Assembly: GCF_018143015.1 (NCBI RefSeq)
Contig: NC_054756.1
Span: 24,159,440-24,223,439, forward strand
Length of the DNA: 64,000 nt
From: Lytechinus variegatus
Lineage: Eukaryota; Echinodermata; Echinoidea; Temnopleuroida; Toxopneustidae
Direction: 5' to 3'
Part shown: piece after piece, positions 45,501-55,247 of the stretch
Layout of the letters: every line of letters starts with the position of its first letter
How positions within the stretch are numbered: position 1 is the stretch's first letter
Translations under genes and position numbers: made by a program
The notes under the pieces: model-generated
What the model saw: the letters and a program-made list of their open reading frames with translations, nothing else
Databases searched by the model: none
Told to the model about the DNA's origin: nothing

Positions 45501-48500
45501 AGACAACACCCTGCCATTCCTCGTATCCATAAAGCATCCAAGATATCCGTCACCTATATGATAAATAAAAAGGGTAAAAACGTAGGATAATGCTTGATAT
45601 AAACGTAGATGACTAATATTCATATTGCCAGATAACACTCCGTTACCGGAAACATCCACAAAACACCCAAGATATCCATCACCTAAATGGATAAATGATA
45701 AAGTAACGAGTTTCAGGATTGCATTTGGAAACGTAGGATTATAAATTATTTAAAATATTGTTGTGTACATACAGGTATTCCGTTTAGTATTTGCACTCTA
45801 TTCATTGAACATAATTGACATTGCATTGCAACAATTTGGCCATATGACCATTTAAATTTATTCTTTAGAAAAATACGAACAATTAAAAGAAGGTCAGTCC
45901 TATTTGAGATATAAGGTCAGTCCTGTAGAAGTTTAGTCCTATTGGAAATAGGTCAGTAATTTTGTAGATAGAACGTCAGTCCTATTGAAGATATAAGGTC
46001 AGGTCTACTGGAGCTATAAGGTCAGTCCTTTTGGAAACACATTCACTTGCTTCCTGGGTCTATCATACTCCTTATTCAATGTGCATAACATATTGTATTT
46101 CCATCCATTGTTTTATGATTATGTTATTGATTTATATATCTTATATGGCATTGGAGGGAATGTCCATCTGAAGAAAACAGATGTTTAATTGAATAGGATT
46201 GAATTGAACTGAATTACTAGTAAAAGTAATAAAAGTACGCCGAAAATATGCTAAATGAAGAGTAAACGTCTGCAAATTCGTTTTCGCCAAAGTAATACCT
46301 GCCTGCGGCCCTTCAGTGCCGAAATTCATTTCTTTTTAGCAAAAACGTTTTTGTTTTACATTTTTATTTTCATAACCCTTGTCCCTTTCCTTTTTATAAT
46401 ATTTCCTAGAACGAGCCTTAATGAATGGGATCTTACATTTATCGGTATACTTACGACATTTTTTATTGTAATTATCATACATGTACATAGAAATTTGCTA
46501 TATGTTTTCCAGCTCTAATTTGTATATCAAATGTTCGAAACAAATTGTAAATTTTGCAATGGGAAAAAACGAACAACAAGATGAAATGACATACACTCAT
46601 TGCTATATAACGTTATTGGCTATCAAGCCAATGGTATCATCAATCGTTGTAAGATTGGCTAAGAAGTGTCAATATCACATATGTTATAATTTTTTCATTT
46701 TTTGTAACAGAAGTTGTATTGCCTATTGATTTTACAAGGCTGACCTACGACTTGATCATAGTGCTCCAAAAGGGACTCTATATTCATTTCAAAGAACTGA
46801 TTCAATTTTACTGTCGTCTGCATATTATATTCAATCATGATTTTTCAAGATATTCAAGAGCTGAATATATTTTTTATTACCATGACAAGATGCTGATCCT
46901 GCTGAAGAACACCCGGATGTAGGTAATGTAGAACATGCTGACAGGCTGCCTTCACCTAGAAATTCAACATAAACATGATAATAACAATAATCTGATGATT
47001 TACGTCTGCAAATTTTGAGGGATAAAGGGGTCAACGAAAAGACAGCATGTCATCCCTGCATTGGTTCCTTTGAGAGCAGATATAAATTATGATGGATAAG
47101 TAGAGAATATTAGGCAACATATACAATTTTTAAACGCCTGACAGGTATATAAAACTCAATGTTTGGACTGTATAACAAAGACAATGATGGTATAGGCTAA
47201 CTATTCACCTTACAACCACATTGACTTTCTTTCCAAAGGGAAGCTGTTGGAACATCGTTATTTTACTAGATCGCGATTCTAGACAGTTTAAATTGGCAGA
47301 TAAACTGTTACATCTGCCTCCAAATTTACCGCTGGTTGTTGATTTTCGATTTTGTTTGTTTGGATTCGTTTTGGCCAGTTTGACTGTGGCATCAGTAAAA
47401 ATTTTTTTTCTAGATGCAGTATTTGTAGTTTGGAATGAAACGGGCATCGATGCCCAATCACTATCGCCAGCTCCCTGCTCAAAGCAAGGAGCTACACACT
47501 GTGGTTTACAACGGAGTAGTGGGTGCGCATGAACTTTGCCGCCACCGGACAGATCAGCGCCATTGCAGCTCTAATCTGCGTTGGCGATGCGCTCTTCACA
47601 GAGGTTTAAAATCCTCCATGACTGTATGCACTGACAACTTTTCGGCCACATTTATATCTACTTACGAGTTGTGAAATCAAACACCCATCTGTATAGGGGA
47701 AGCTCGGTGCAGTGGTCCACCTGCACTCTCCAGGTCAGTTCGGGAAGATAGACCTGCGGGTCATAGTGAGTCAGTTCGCTTTTCACTTCCCATGCATGGG
47801 TGACGCCAAAGCAGTAAATTACATTTTTTTTAATCTTGTTCAATACAGAATATGAATTCACTAGTTTAGGAAAGTATGTAAGATTATTTTATGAAAGAAA
47901 TATTAAGTGGTATGTGTTTACTTCCGTAACAATTCAACCCTATGAGAGGATTTGAATTCTGTCCATAAGGTGTCGTCTTCACTGCTTGGCTTGCTCCTGT
48001 GAATCCTAACTGTCTGCAGATGACAATGACGTCATTGATGTCAAGATTTGTTCCACATGTCGTCTCCCAATCACCGCCATCTTGCTTGATCTCTACTGTA
48101 CCTTTATTAGATGATGGACCACCAACCAGTTGTACGTCTATCAAGAAAGGACAACGTGCGTAAATGAATATTCATATAGGAGAGTGAAAAATCTGCGGCT
48201 AGGAGTAGCTTTGAAAAATACCAAGGGATCTACTTCTTCCAAATACCAACTACTAGTATCACCCGATCCCATATAGACAATAAAATTGTAATACATTTTC
48301 ATAAACACACAACTAATCTGATCACTTTAGCGAGTTTGAAATTTATAGAGATCCTATAAAAATACATTGAGGTTATTAATGTCATAATGTGTCTTTATTT
48401 ACATTGTTTGTAAACTTTTTCTTTGATCACTTCAAAGGACCAACTAATCAATCAAATTACGACAATCTACATCTTTTACATACATGGTGCCATTACACCT

Positions 48501-48643
48501 AGCCTAGTTAATATGTATGAATTAAAATCATGATACTTCGCAAACAGGATTCGTTTACCTGTTATGACGCATCGGACCATGTGGTTGTTGTACTGCATTA
48601 GAAGAGCAGTTAGAAACACGAGGGTGATCCTATACAAATCCAT
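42347..48643 (-). CDS. Gene B: complete SRCR-WSC-mucin transmembrane receptor
   Basis: Seven exons: 48643-48559, 48137-47922, 46955-46881, 45553-45260, 44085-43855, 43008-42918, 42584-42347. Lengths 85, 216, 75, 294, 231, 91 and 238 sum to 1230 nt with no frame break, giving 409 residues. Order: signal peptide (1-28), SRCR (about 29-125), WSC (about 127-222), Ser/Thr stalk (about 224-300), single transmembrane helix (about 304-326) and an 80-residue cytoplasmic tail. The tail has tyrosines in Y-H-D-I, Y-S-S-Q, Y-E-H-K and Y-M-I settings. Likely a type I cell-surface receptor; ligand and pathway are unknown. The SRCR/WSC pairing and tandem paralogues hint at innate recognition or adhesion, which is inference. 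Confidence 0.8.
42918..43008 (-). CDS. Gene B exon 6, transmembrane helix
   Basis: 91 nt, phase 1 to 2. A G-L-G-V-G-L-S-E lead is followed by about 20 Val/Ile/Leu residues and a basic stop-transfer R-I-R-R at the junction. Acceptor TACAG/GT, donor GGAG/GTGAGT. Confidence 0.8.
43855..44085 (-). CDS. Gene B exon 5, Ser/Thr-rich stalk
   Basis: 231 nt, phase 1 to 1. Thr plus Ser make up about 40% (for example L-T-S-E-T-T-S-T-I-A-S-T), typical of an O-glycosylated stalk. Acceptor AACAG/TTCAC; donor TCTT/GTAATT is weaker than the others. Confidence 0.65.
44393..44473. repeat. 81-bp perfect palindrome
   Basis: 40-bp arms are perfectly complementary around a single T at 44433. Each arm also contains the smaller palindrome GGGCTTCTACAGAAGCCC. 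A further copy of GGGCTTCTACAGAAGCC lies at 44493-44510. Confidence 0.85.
44434..44745. mobile_element. Possible MITE with CCCTTTGCGTGCG ends
   Basis: CCCTTTGCGTGCG at 44434 and CGCACGCAAAGGG at 44733-44745 are inverted. The left end coincides with the centre of the palindrome, so the palindrome may be a foldback duplication of one element end. Confidence 0.45.
45260..45553 (-). CDS. Gene B exon 4, WSC domain
   Basis: 294 nt with Y-L-G-C-F-M-D, Y-A-G-V-E-S-G-N-E-C-Y-C-G, C-H-G-D-P-T-E-S-C-G-G-P-G-Y-I-A-V-F. Donor AGAA/GTAAAT. An alternative upstream acceptor exists at 45682. Confidence 0.85.
45554..45682 (-). CDS. Truncated WSC duplicate / optional in-frame extension of exon 4
   Basis: An acceptor-like ATTTAG/GTGATGG starts a second copy of the first ~25 WSC residues (Y-L-G-C-F-V-D, G-V-L-S-G-N). 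It then runs open, without stop, into the true WSC exon. 45682-45260 is 423 nt, phase 1 to 1, so use of this acceptor would add 43 in-frame residues. It could equally be a relic of a partial exon duplication. Confidence 0.4.
45690..46875 (-). other. Gene B intron 3 with 25-28-bp repeats
   Basis: Aligns with gene A 31640-33510. At 45890-46030 the phrase AAGGTCAGTCCTATTGG recurs about six times, against two copies in gene A (32650-32690) and one in gene C (about 60488), a lineage-specific minisatellite expansion. Confidence 0.5.
46881..46955 (-). CDS. Gene B exon 3, SRCR C-terminal part
   Basis: 75 nt, one codon shorter than in gene A. E-G-S-L-S-A-C-S and G-S-A-S-C-H complete the six cysteines. 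Acceptor TCTAG/GTGAAGG, donor CATG/GTAATA. Confidence 0.8.
46960..47915 (-). other. Gene B intron 2
   Basis: Aligns in part with gene A intron 2 but lacks the GGTCTAAT array. 47400-47650 is locally GC-rich and unassigned. 47658-47861 holds an open minus frame (next entry). Confidence 0.4.
47658..47861 (-). other. Conserved intronic block with open frame
   Basis: The minus frame reads A-W-E-V-K-S-E-L-T-H-Y-D-P-Q-V-Y-L-P-E-L. The gene A counterpart (about 35230-35400) retains A-W-E-A-K-S-E-L but has stops. It could be a relic of a mobile element present before the duplication; it does not fit the SRCR reading frame. Confidence 0.3.
47922..48137 (-). CDS. Gene B exon 2, SRCR N-terminal part
   Basis: 216 nt, phase 1 to 1, with V-Q-L-V-G-G-P-S-S-N-K and V-I-C-R-Q-L-G-F-T-G-A. 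About 85% identical in protein to gene A exon 2 by eye. Confidence 0.85.
48559..48643 (-). CDS. Gene B exon 1, signal peptide
   Basis: M-D-L-Y-R then hydrophobic I-T-L-V-F-L-T-A-L-L; donor ACAG/GTAAAC. The start is the only ATG preceding the hydrophobic core. Confidence 0.75.
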
Positions 48644-50830
48644 TTCTAAATCATAAACAATCAATCAGCGGCAAATCTGCAGATTGAAATTGAAAATTTG
48701 GGGCGAATATCAGAATTATAACTTAAACAGTGGGTTCGGGACGTTCTGAGCATACGAAACATTATTTCAGGGGCGAACCAATGTGTGTAATTAATGATTC
48801 CCCTTAAGTTTTCTACCTGATCAAAATGTAAGATATCCCAAACGTTTATTTCGGTTTTACACCAAATTATATTCACAAAAAAGAGTGTTCATTCCTTAGA
48901 GAAAAATACATCTTGTCTTCTTTTTCTTAACAAGTGCACACCTAGTTACCAATAATGCATATAGCATTTCCATTTATTTGAAGCTAGTGACCGATACCGA
49001 CAAGCAGGGGCGACGAATTCGTGATGCTTTTCGTCCCTCGATAGGCGTAAAAGACGTAACTTAATAGGATGGTGTACGAAACTCGAAATTTTATGGGAAC
49101 ACGTCACAGTCAAAACATCACTTTACTGGCCTATCTAATGTAAAAGTGGATTTTGGATAAGAGAACTGTATCCTAATACGTGTGAGGATTTTAAGTAAAT
49201 CCTATCAGACAAACCATGAACAACTAATGAATTTGTGATCTTTGGTAACAATAAAGGTTTTATAATCCGAGGAAACTTCATGCATGACCGAAAATCTAAT
49301 ATTATGTTGTGATTTAGAGCAAAGCCTCATCGATTCGTTTTAATACATAACATGACTAAAATGTCAAATAAAACAAAAGCCACATGTATTTGCTCGGAAT
49401 AATTAATTCATTACATTTAGCTTCACCTCTTTTGATTACTGCCCGAAGTACAAATGGAAAATAATCCTTACCAATTAACAGTCAACTTAACTATTTTATC
49501 ATTATCATTATTGGTGTTGTTACTCTTATATTATGATTATCATTATTATCCACTCGTATTATTTGAGATATTCATAGTCGTTATTTTTGGAAAAAAATTT
49601 TGTTTATTCACTTCAATACTTAACCATGATTCTATTCTTATATTTATCCTTCTCTCCCTCGCACACAACTCAATTTACTACCAAGGCTAAATCACGCTTT
49701 ATTAGAGCCCCCCCCCCCCCCATACAAACACACAAACAAATGGGGAAGTTGATTTATAAACAAAAATCGTCAAGCAAAAAAAAGTCAGATGAACACTTGA
49801 TTTTTTTTCAGTGAAAGACAAAGAATAAGAAAGTCAAATATATTCAAAAAGTATACAGAAAAGGTATTCAGGACAAGACAATAAACCCCTGACAATTGAA
49901 TTCAGAATAATAGCTTGTCACTATTTAAAAAAGTTGGCAATTGAGAATTAAGTATTTGCTATCTCAAACATCCACAAATTTCTTATTCGTTGCCAGATTC
50001 CGCCAAACTTCTTCCTCTTTGTTATTATTTCAACTAATATACCTTTCATATTATCCCATTGTAAAACTCAATTTTTTACTGCAGATCGGACACCGCTATT
50101 AATCACAAAGATTATTTTTTCTTTCATTTTTTAACGCATGAATATATCTATAATTTTGATAGTGACAATTATGCAAGTAATTTGAATGTTTTTGTGACGG
50201 CTTTCCCTAAAATGACAGACGAAATAATGAAAATATAATTATATTACCTTTATTCCTAATTAGTTCTCCAGGTCTATCTTGACTCCTTCATTTAATCCAG
50301 CAATGAGGTAAATAACCAACTGCTTACAATTTACACAGATGTGTGTGATGATACTGTTGGCATTAATACAGTTGCTTCTCGGTATATTGTACAGTATTAT
50401 ATCTATGGATCCTACAAATTAACAGTCGGATCTTTGATTTACAGGTTCGCGGGTGTCTGTCAAAAACCCACCTCCAAGAATCCACATTTTCGCCTCGTAA
50501 ATGATATGGCATAAGACCTGGTTTCTCAAAATTACCATCTTAACCTAATATTTGAATATGCGACATTCCAGTTACGCATTTAAATACATTTTAACACATA
50601 TTCTATAGTTTTACTGAAAGTACAGTTTGAGAAACATGGCCTAGTACATTGTTCATTCTGGCACTCCTTTTCGTTACATAAAGGAGCAGCCTCTTGTTTG
50701 ATTTATATACAGTCTACCTGAAATTATTGACCCGATAACTGAACAATAGACCACCCGAGTCATTTTCAAAATCAAGTTCCTCTTTCGGGAACACGCATTC
50801 AATACAATGTTCATATCGTATTTTTAAAAC
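48644..50830 (-). other. Gene B upstream region
   Basis: No gene seen. Aligned blocks with gene A upstream sequence (36838-38860) make this the likely promoter-bearing flank. A poly-C run lies at 49709-49720. Confidence 0.45.
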
Positions 50831-50964
50831 TTTTGTGAAATCATGAATTGGCAATTGTTCATATAATATCTTGTTTCCACCAAATATATATATATAAGTG
50901 CATAAAAATCTTCTTCGTCATCCGTATATCTAAAGCGTCTTATTATCATGTGTTATTATTACAT

Positions 50965-50996
50965 TAAGAAGCAGTAGTAATACAAGTAGTAGTAGT

Positions 50997-51028
<32 letters not shown>

Positions 51029-51035
51029 CAGAAGT
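50965..51035. repeat. (GTA)n/(GCA)n trinucleotide repeat
   Basis: TAGTAGTAG, GCAGCAGCAG and TAGTAGTAG blocks in succession. Confidence 0.85.
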
Positions 51036-51445
51036 GGCAATAAAATAGTGCATCAGTAAAACATTTGTAGTAAATATAGTTATTCATTCGATATAAATAA
51101 ACATCAAACTGTCGACCCTCAGAAAAATACATGTCCATGTATATTTTTTTTAACAATTATTTAATGGCAGTTCATATTCAAACCCTCATTCACAAGAAAC
51201 AAATACATACATGATCAATCTCAAATACGTCACACAAATAAATGTTTTTCATCATGGAATCTTTTATTAAGAATAGAAATAGTGAGAAAATTGAACAAAA
51301 TAATAATAATGACAAGATAGAGATATCTTAACCTAACTTCTTTATCATATCGAGATACTAGACACCATTTCGACCAACTTCTAAGACTAAGCTCCTTTCA
51401 TTTATCAATTTTGTAAAAAAATACATATCCGTTTATATATATCAT

Positions 51446-51780
51446 GTGGAGCGTTGTGACCCAGTGGATAAGTCTTCTGACTTTGAAACAGAGGGTCGTG
51501 GGTTCGAATCCCAGCCATGGCGTAATTTCCTTCAGCAAGAAAATGATCCACATTGTGCTGCACTCAACCCTGGTTAGGTGAATGGGTACCTGGCAGAAAT
51601 TTATTTCCTTGAAATGCGTGTGCGCTGTAATCTTAGTAATTACGGCTGCCAAGCTACAGCTGGGGTAATAATATCCAAGTCCTTTGGAAGCGCATAGAGA
51701 CATTATTCATAATGTGATATGCGCTATACAAGAACTGTATATTATTATTATTATTATATAAAATATATATATATATATAT
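51446..51780 (+). mobile_element. tRNA-derived SINE
   Basis: A-box TGACCCAGTGG (51456-51466) and B-box GGTTCGAATCC (51501-51511) form a tRNA-related head. A roughly 170-bp body with GGGTAGGTG-like GGTTAGGTGAATGGGTACC follows, then a LINE-like tail with ATGCGCTATACAAG and an (ATT)n/(AT)n end. This is the standard layout of an RNA polymerase III SINE. Confidence 0.8.
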
Positions 51781-52433
51781 GTATATCTAAAGTTCAAAAA
51801 TAAAGTCACATGACTGAAAAGTTCAATATTCGCTCTTTTATTTGATACCTTAATCACAAAAAATGGTCAAGAAGTAAAAAATTATGATCCCTCGAAACAA
51901 TGCTTGTATTTCCATAATTTCATTAAATAAACGTGTTTTCACCAGTTTCCCACAGAAGCTATCGCACGGTAACGAAAGAGTTAATGCATGGCAGATCGTC
52001 AACAAACGGAACGTCGAGTGAGTTTGAACGCTAGCCTGTAAAACCTCTCATTTTATGAAATTATTGAAATTCCAGCCTTATTTCAAATAACCAGAACTTT
52101 GTGATTCCTTGACCATTTTCTGTGATTGAGGTATCAAATTAAAGAACAGATATTGAACCTTTTAAAAATGTGGGGTTTTTTTAAACCCAGATACGGCCCG
52201 CCAAGTGACTTTTTTGAATCCCCTTTTTATATTGTTTTTACTCACTCATGCGTGAATGACAAAAAATTTAACTAATTCCAGATGATGAGGAGATTCTAAG
52301 CTTTAAAATGGTAGGCCATTTGTCTATTGCATTTTTGATTAAGTTATGATAAATCACCGATAAATCTCGGTTTCGTTTTTTTGTGGGACGCACTGTATAT
52401 ATATAATTGGAGATGGGTGGTTTGCTGTTTGGA

Positions 52434-52493
<60 letters not shown>

Positions 52494-52500
52494 TATATGT
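52434..52500. repeat. (TA)n microsatellite
   Basis: About 65 bp of alternating AT in the gene B-gene C spacer; the ORFs across it are artefacts. Confidence 0.9.
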
Positions 52501-52654
52501 GCACAATCAAGGAGAGCACATACTGTAAACGTAATGTAAACTCTTTGAGGATTTATTACCACACTTAGATCAGGGTTAACTTAAACCTCGCTATCGGAAT
52601 ACGAAACTTAAACCTAGGTTTAAATATGGCAGTTTAGTACCACATTTAGACCAG

Positions 52655-52827
52655 GTGGGTGTTTCATAAAGCTCTTCGTAAGTTAAGAGCGACTTTAAGA
52701 ACGACTGGTGATCCTTTCTTTTGGTAAATGGTATATTCATTGGCGATTGGGTTAAGCGCGTAAGAAAGGTTCACCAGTCGTTCTTAAAGTCGCTCTTAAG
52801 TTACGAACAGCTTTATGAAACGGCCCC
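52655..52827. mobile_element. 173-bp MITE, GTTTCATAAAGCTC..GTAAG ends, CAG duplication
   Basis: Long inverted repeats (about 60 bp, including AAGTTAAGAGCGACTTTAAG) are flanked by CAG at 52652-52654 and 52828-52830. The GTTTCATAAA terminus and CWG target tie it to the Harbinger-like element at 11513. Confidence 0.75.
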
Positions 52828-52830
52828 CAG

Positions 52831-54496
52831 GGTTAAGTTAAACCACGCTATCAGAATACGGGCCAATATGAATAGCTATGACTTTACATTGGCTACGACA
52901 TTGTCAGTCCAAATACACTAGAATGTGATGCCGATAGGAAACACAGTAACTCTGACAGAAAATCATTGTAAAAACTTTATTTTCTCTTCATGAAAAAATA
53001 AAGAATGAATGGGGTAAATCATACTTATTGATATTTCCCCGTTGTCATACTTGTACCATAAATTACATGAGTCTTTATTGAATGCAGTCAAACTCTGGAT
53101 ACAATTTCAATGGAAAAGCTATATTTCTTAATCTCCAAGGATTTAGATTCCAATATAATTAGATTTAATCTATTAATATTCAGTAATTAAATACTCCCTA
53201 TTGGCAGCGGGTCTGAATTAGATTTTGAGTGCAATGATTCAAAACAAGAAATTACAAGAATCATTGAATGATACAAATATTCGTACTGTGCATAAGCAAC
53301 ATGTCATTTTCGTGAACAAAGCCCTTTCATTTTCCCCATTTGTATATGTACAGTTTACAATCTTGATTATGAAATAAAGGTATAAAAATATATATCAAAA
53401 CTTAGCATGAAAATGTCTGAATAACATAGGTTTGCAAGCAATATGATAGCGTTGATATTACGTAGTACTGATTTTTACCTGAATTACTGTACATAAAAAC
53501 ATGTCATCATTTTAAAGGATGTATTGTACAATCTTTATTATAAAAAAAGAATGTATAAATATATATATAAACAAATTAAGTATCAATTCTGAATAACATT
53601 CGTAGTAAGTAATGTTATACGACACTATTACGTAGTACTGATAACTACCTGATTGCATCGGTACCCGTTCACCGCGAACAAAAGTAAGTGTTATAACATC
53701 ACCCTATCATGCCTATACACATTTAATAAACAGCAGGTAAGAACAAAATTAGTTCAATGTAAATCTAAAACACTATTAAGTTTATTTTGCATCTGCTATG
53801 TTTTTCTGTAATATCGCATAGTTACATAAATCTACTGCACAATCAGATAATTGATCCAGTACAATCAGCTTTGACATTTGGCATATCAAAATCATCAGTT
53901 CACTGCATTCACCGTTCAACACATTTTCGTATTTCAGCGAGCTAACATAAGATATCATGGTTCCAGATTTTCTACAGTTTTCAAAAGTGGTTATTAATTT
54001 GTCATGATTACTATTTTTAAAAATGTAGTCAATGGACCCCTGTATCTCTATCATTATTTTCATTCTTTGCCGTAGTTTTGGTTGTTATACTTTGTCAAAT
54101 ACATTAGGTGATTAATTATTGTAATTATCATGAAGGTGAAATTATCCATATGTTGGTAAGAAAATCAAAGATAATTTATCGCTATGTCAGCAAATAATAA
54201 AAGTGGCATAGCTTTTAAGATGAATTCATTTCCGTTAAGCATTAAATTCTTGTATGATGATGAATATATTTTAATTTGCACATAATTTCCAATACGACAC
54301 ATCCACATCTCCGCAGTATGTCTTGAAGGAACGCATTAATTGAATGGACATGATAGTGTAAAGGGCATAAAAATAAGATGTGTGGATGTTTGTGTACGAA
54401 ATTGTAATTACGGAATGATTTAATAATGACATTTTATGACATTTCAAATAAAACTGAAAAAAATACCCATCTACTGCTACTTCAAACTGACACCTC
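52831..54496. other. Gene C 3' flank
   Basis: No clear gene. A 93-codon minus-strand ORF (54063-53782) with well-mixed composition (for example L-D-Q-L-S-D-C-A-V-D-L-C-N-Y) is unassigned and may be chance, an extra 3' exon or a pseudogene. 53395-53470 and 53575-53650 are partly repeated (CTGAATAACAT, ACGTAGTACTGAT). Confidence 0.35.
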
Positions 54497-55247
54497 TTAC
54501 ATAGTATAAAGTTCATTTTCAACCATCTCCATTTCATTATATTGATCACCAGAAAATGAATCATTATATTTTGCGTATGGATCCTGGTCGCCATCACATC
54601 CATCTGGCTTTCCTCGGGATTTATCGGGCATCGCGTACAAACTGCCGACATCTTCCGAAGTATCATCCGAAGGGTTCCGGTTTCCATTCTTATCTGGCAT
54701 AGCACACAGACTGTCCATATCTTCCCAGGTGCCGTTTCGATCTCGGTTCTTATCGGGTGCGGCGTAAGCGACACTCATTCTGTCGGCCATCTTCGCCGAG
54801 GCGGTTGGCTGCTCAGAATTTTCAAAAGAAGAATAGGGTGCAATTCCGAGATTAATTTCGTCGTAGCCGTCCTGTGCTCCGTTTCTGTTCTTGTCAGGCA
54901 TGGCGTAAAGGACGCTTAATCGTTCGTTACTTTTCTGCAGGATGTCAGTGGTCCCACGTGAAGTATATGGCGTCAGTTCAGAGTCTGGGGTTTCATCCAT
55001 TGTCCCCTCATATATATTCGATGATTTATTGGGATTTAGATTTACAAGGAGAACGTTCTTGTCTCCTCTAGAAAACTTCGCGTTGTGTGCTTGTGCCCCA
55101 GGTTGGAAGCCTCTGGCGGACGGTGACTCTGCCATTACACCGTTGGGGATACCGAAGTCATTTATTTCTTCATATTCTGGAGGCCTGCTGGCTTGAGTCA
55201 AAGTCGCCCCTTGTGAAGAGGCGATACCTTTTATTCTCTGTTGTGAC
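54497..55247 (-). CDS. Gene C cytoplasmic tail exon
   Basis: Open from the acceptor TTACAG/G (55248) to the stop at 54497-54499. P-P-E-Y-E-E-I-N-D and G-Y-D-E-I-N-L are Src-family SH2-like sites. The unit Y-A-M-P-D-K-N-R-N recurs four times (once Y-A-A-P, once C-A-M-P), each followed by Gly/Asn/Asp-rich linkers. It ends E-N-E-L-Y-T-M. A second acceptor (CAACAG/AGA at 55238/55237) would suit a phase-0 partner. Confidence 0.75.

Noticed and set aside
47205..47674. Possible exon in the GC-richer block of gene B intron 2
   Set aside because: ORFs on both strands lack splice borders in phase with SRCR exons, and the gene A counterpart is not conserved as protein.
53782..54063. 93-codon ORF as a separate gene
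   Set aside because: Composition is plausible, but there are no splice sites, recognisable domain or paralogous copy to support it; left as a note.
54271..54774. 167-codon minus-strand ORF overlapping the gene C tail
   Set aside because: Shadow of the tail exon in another frame.
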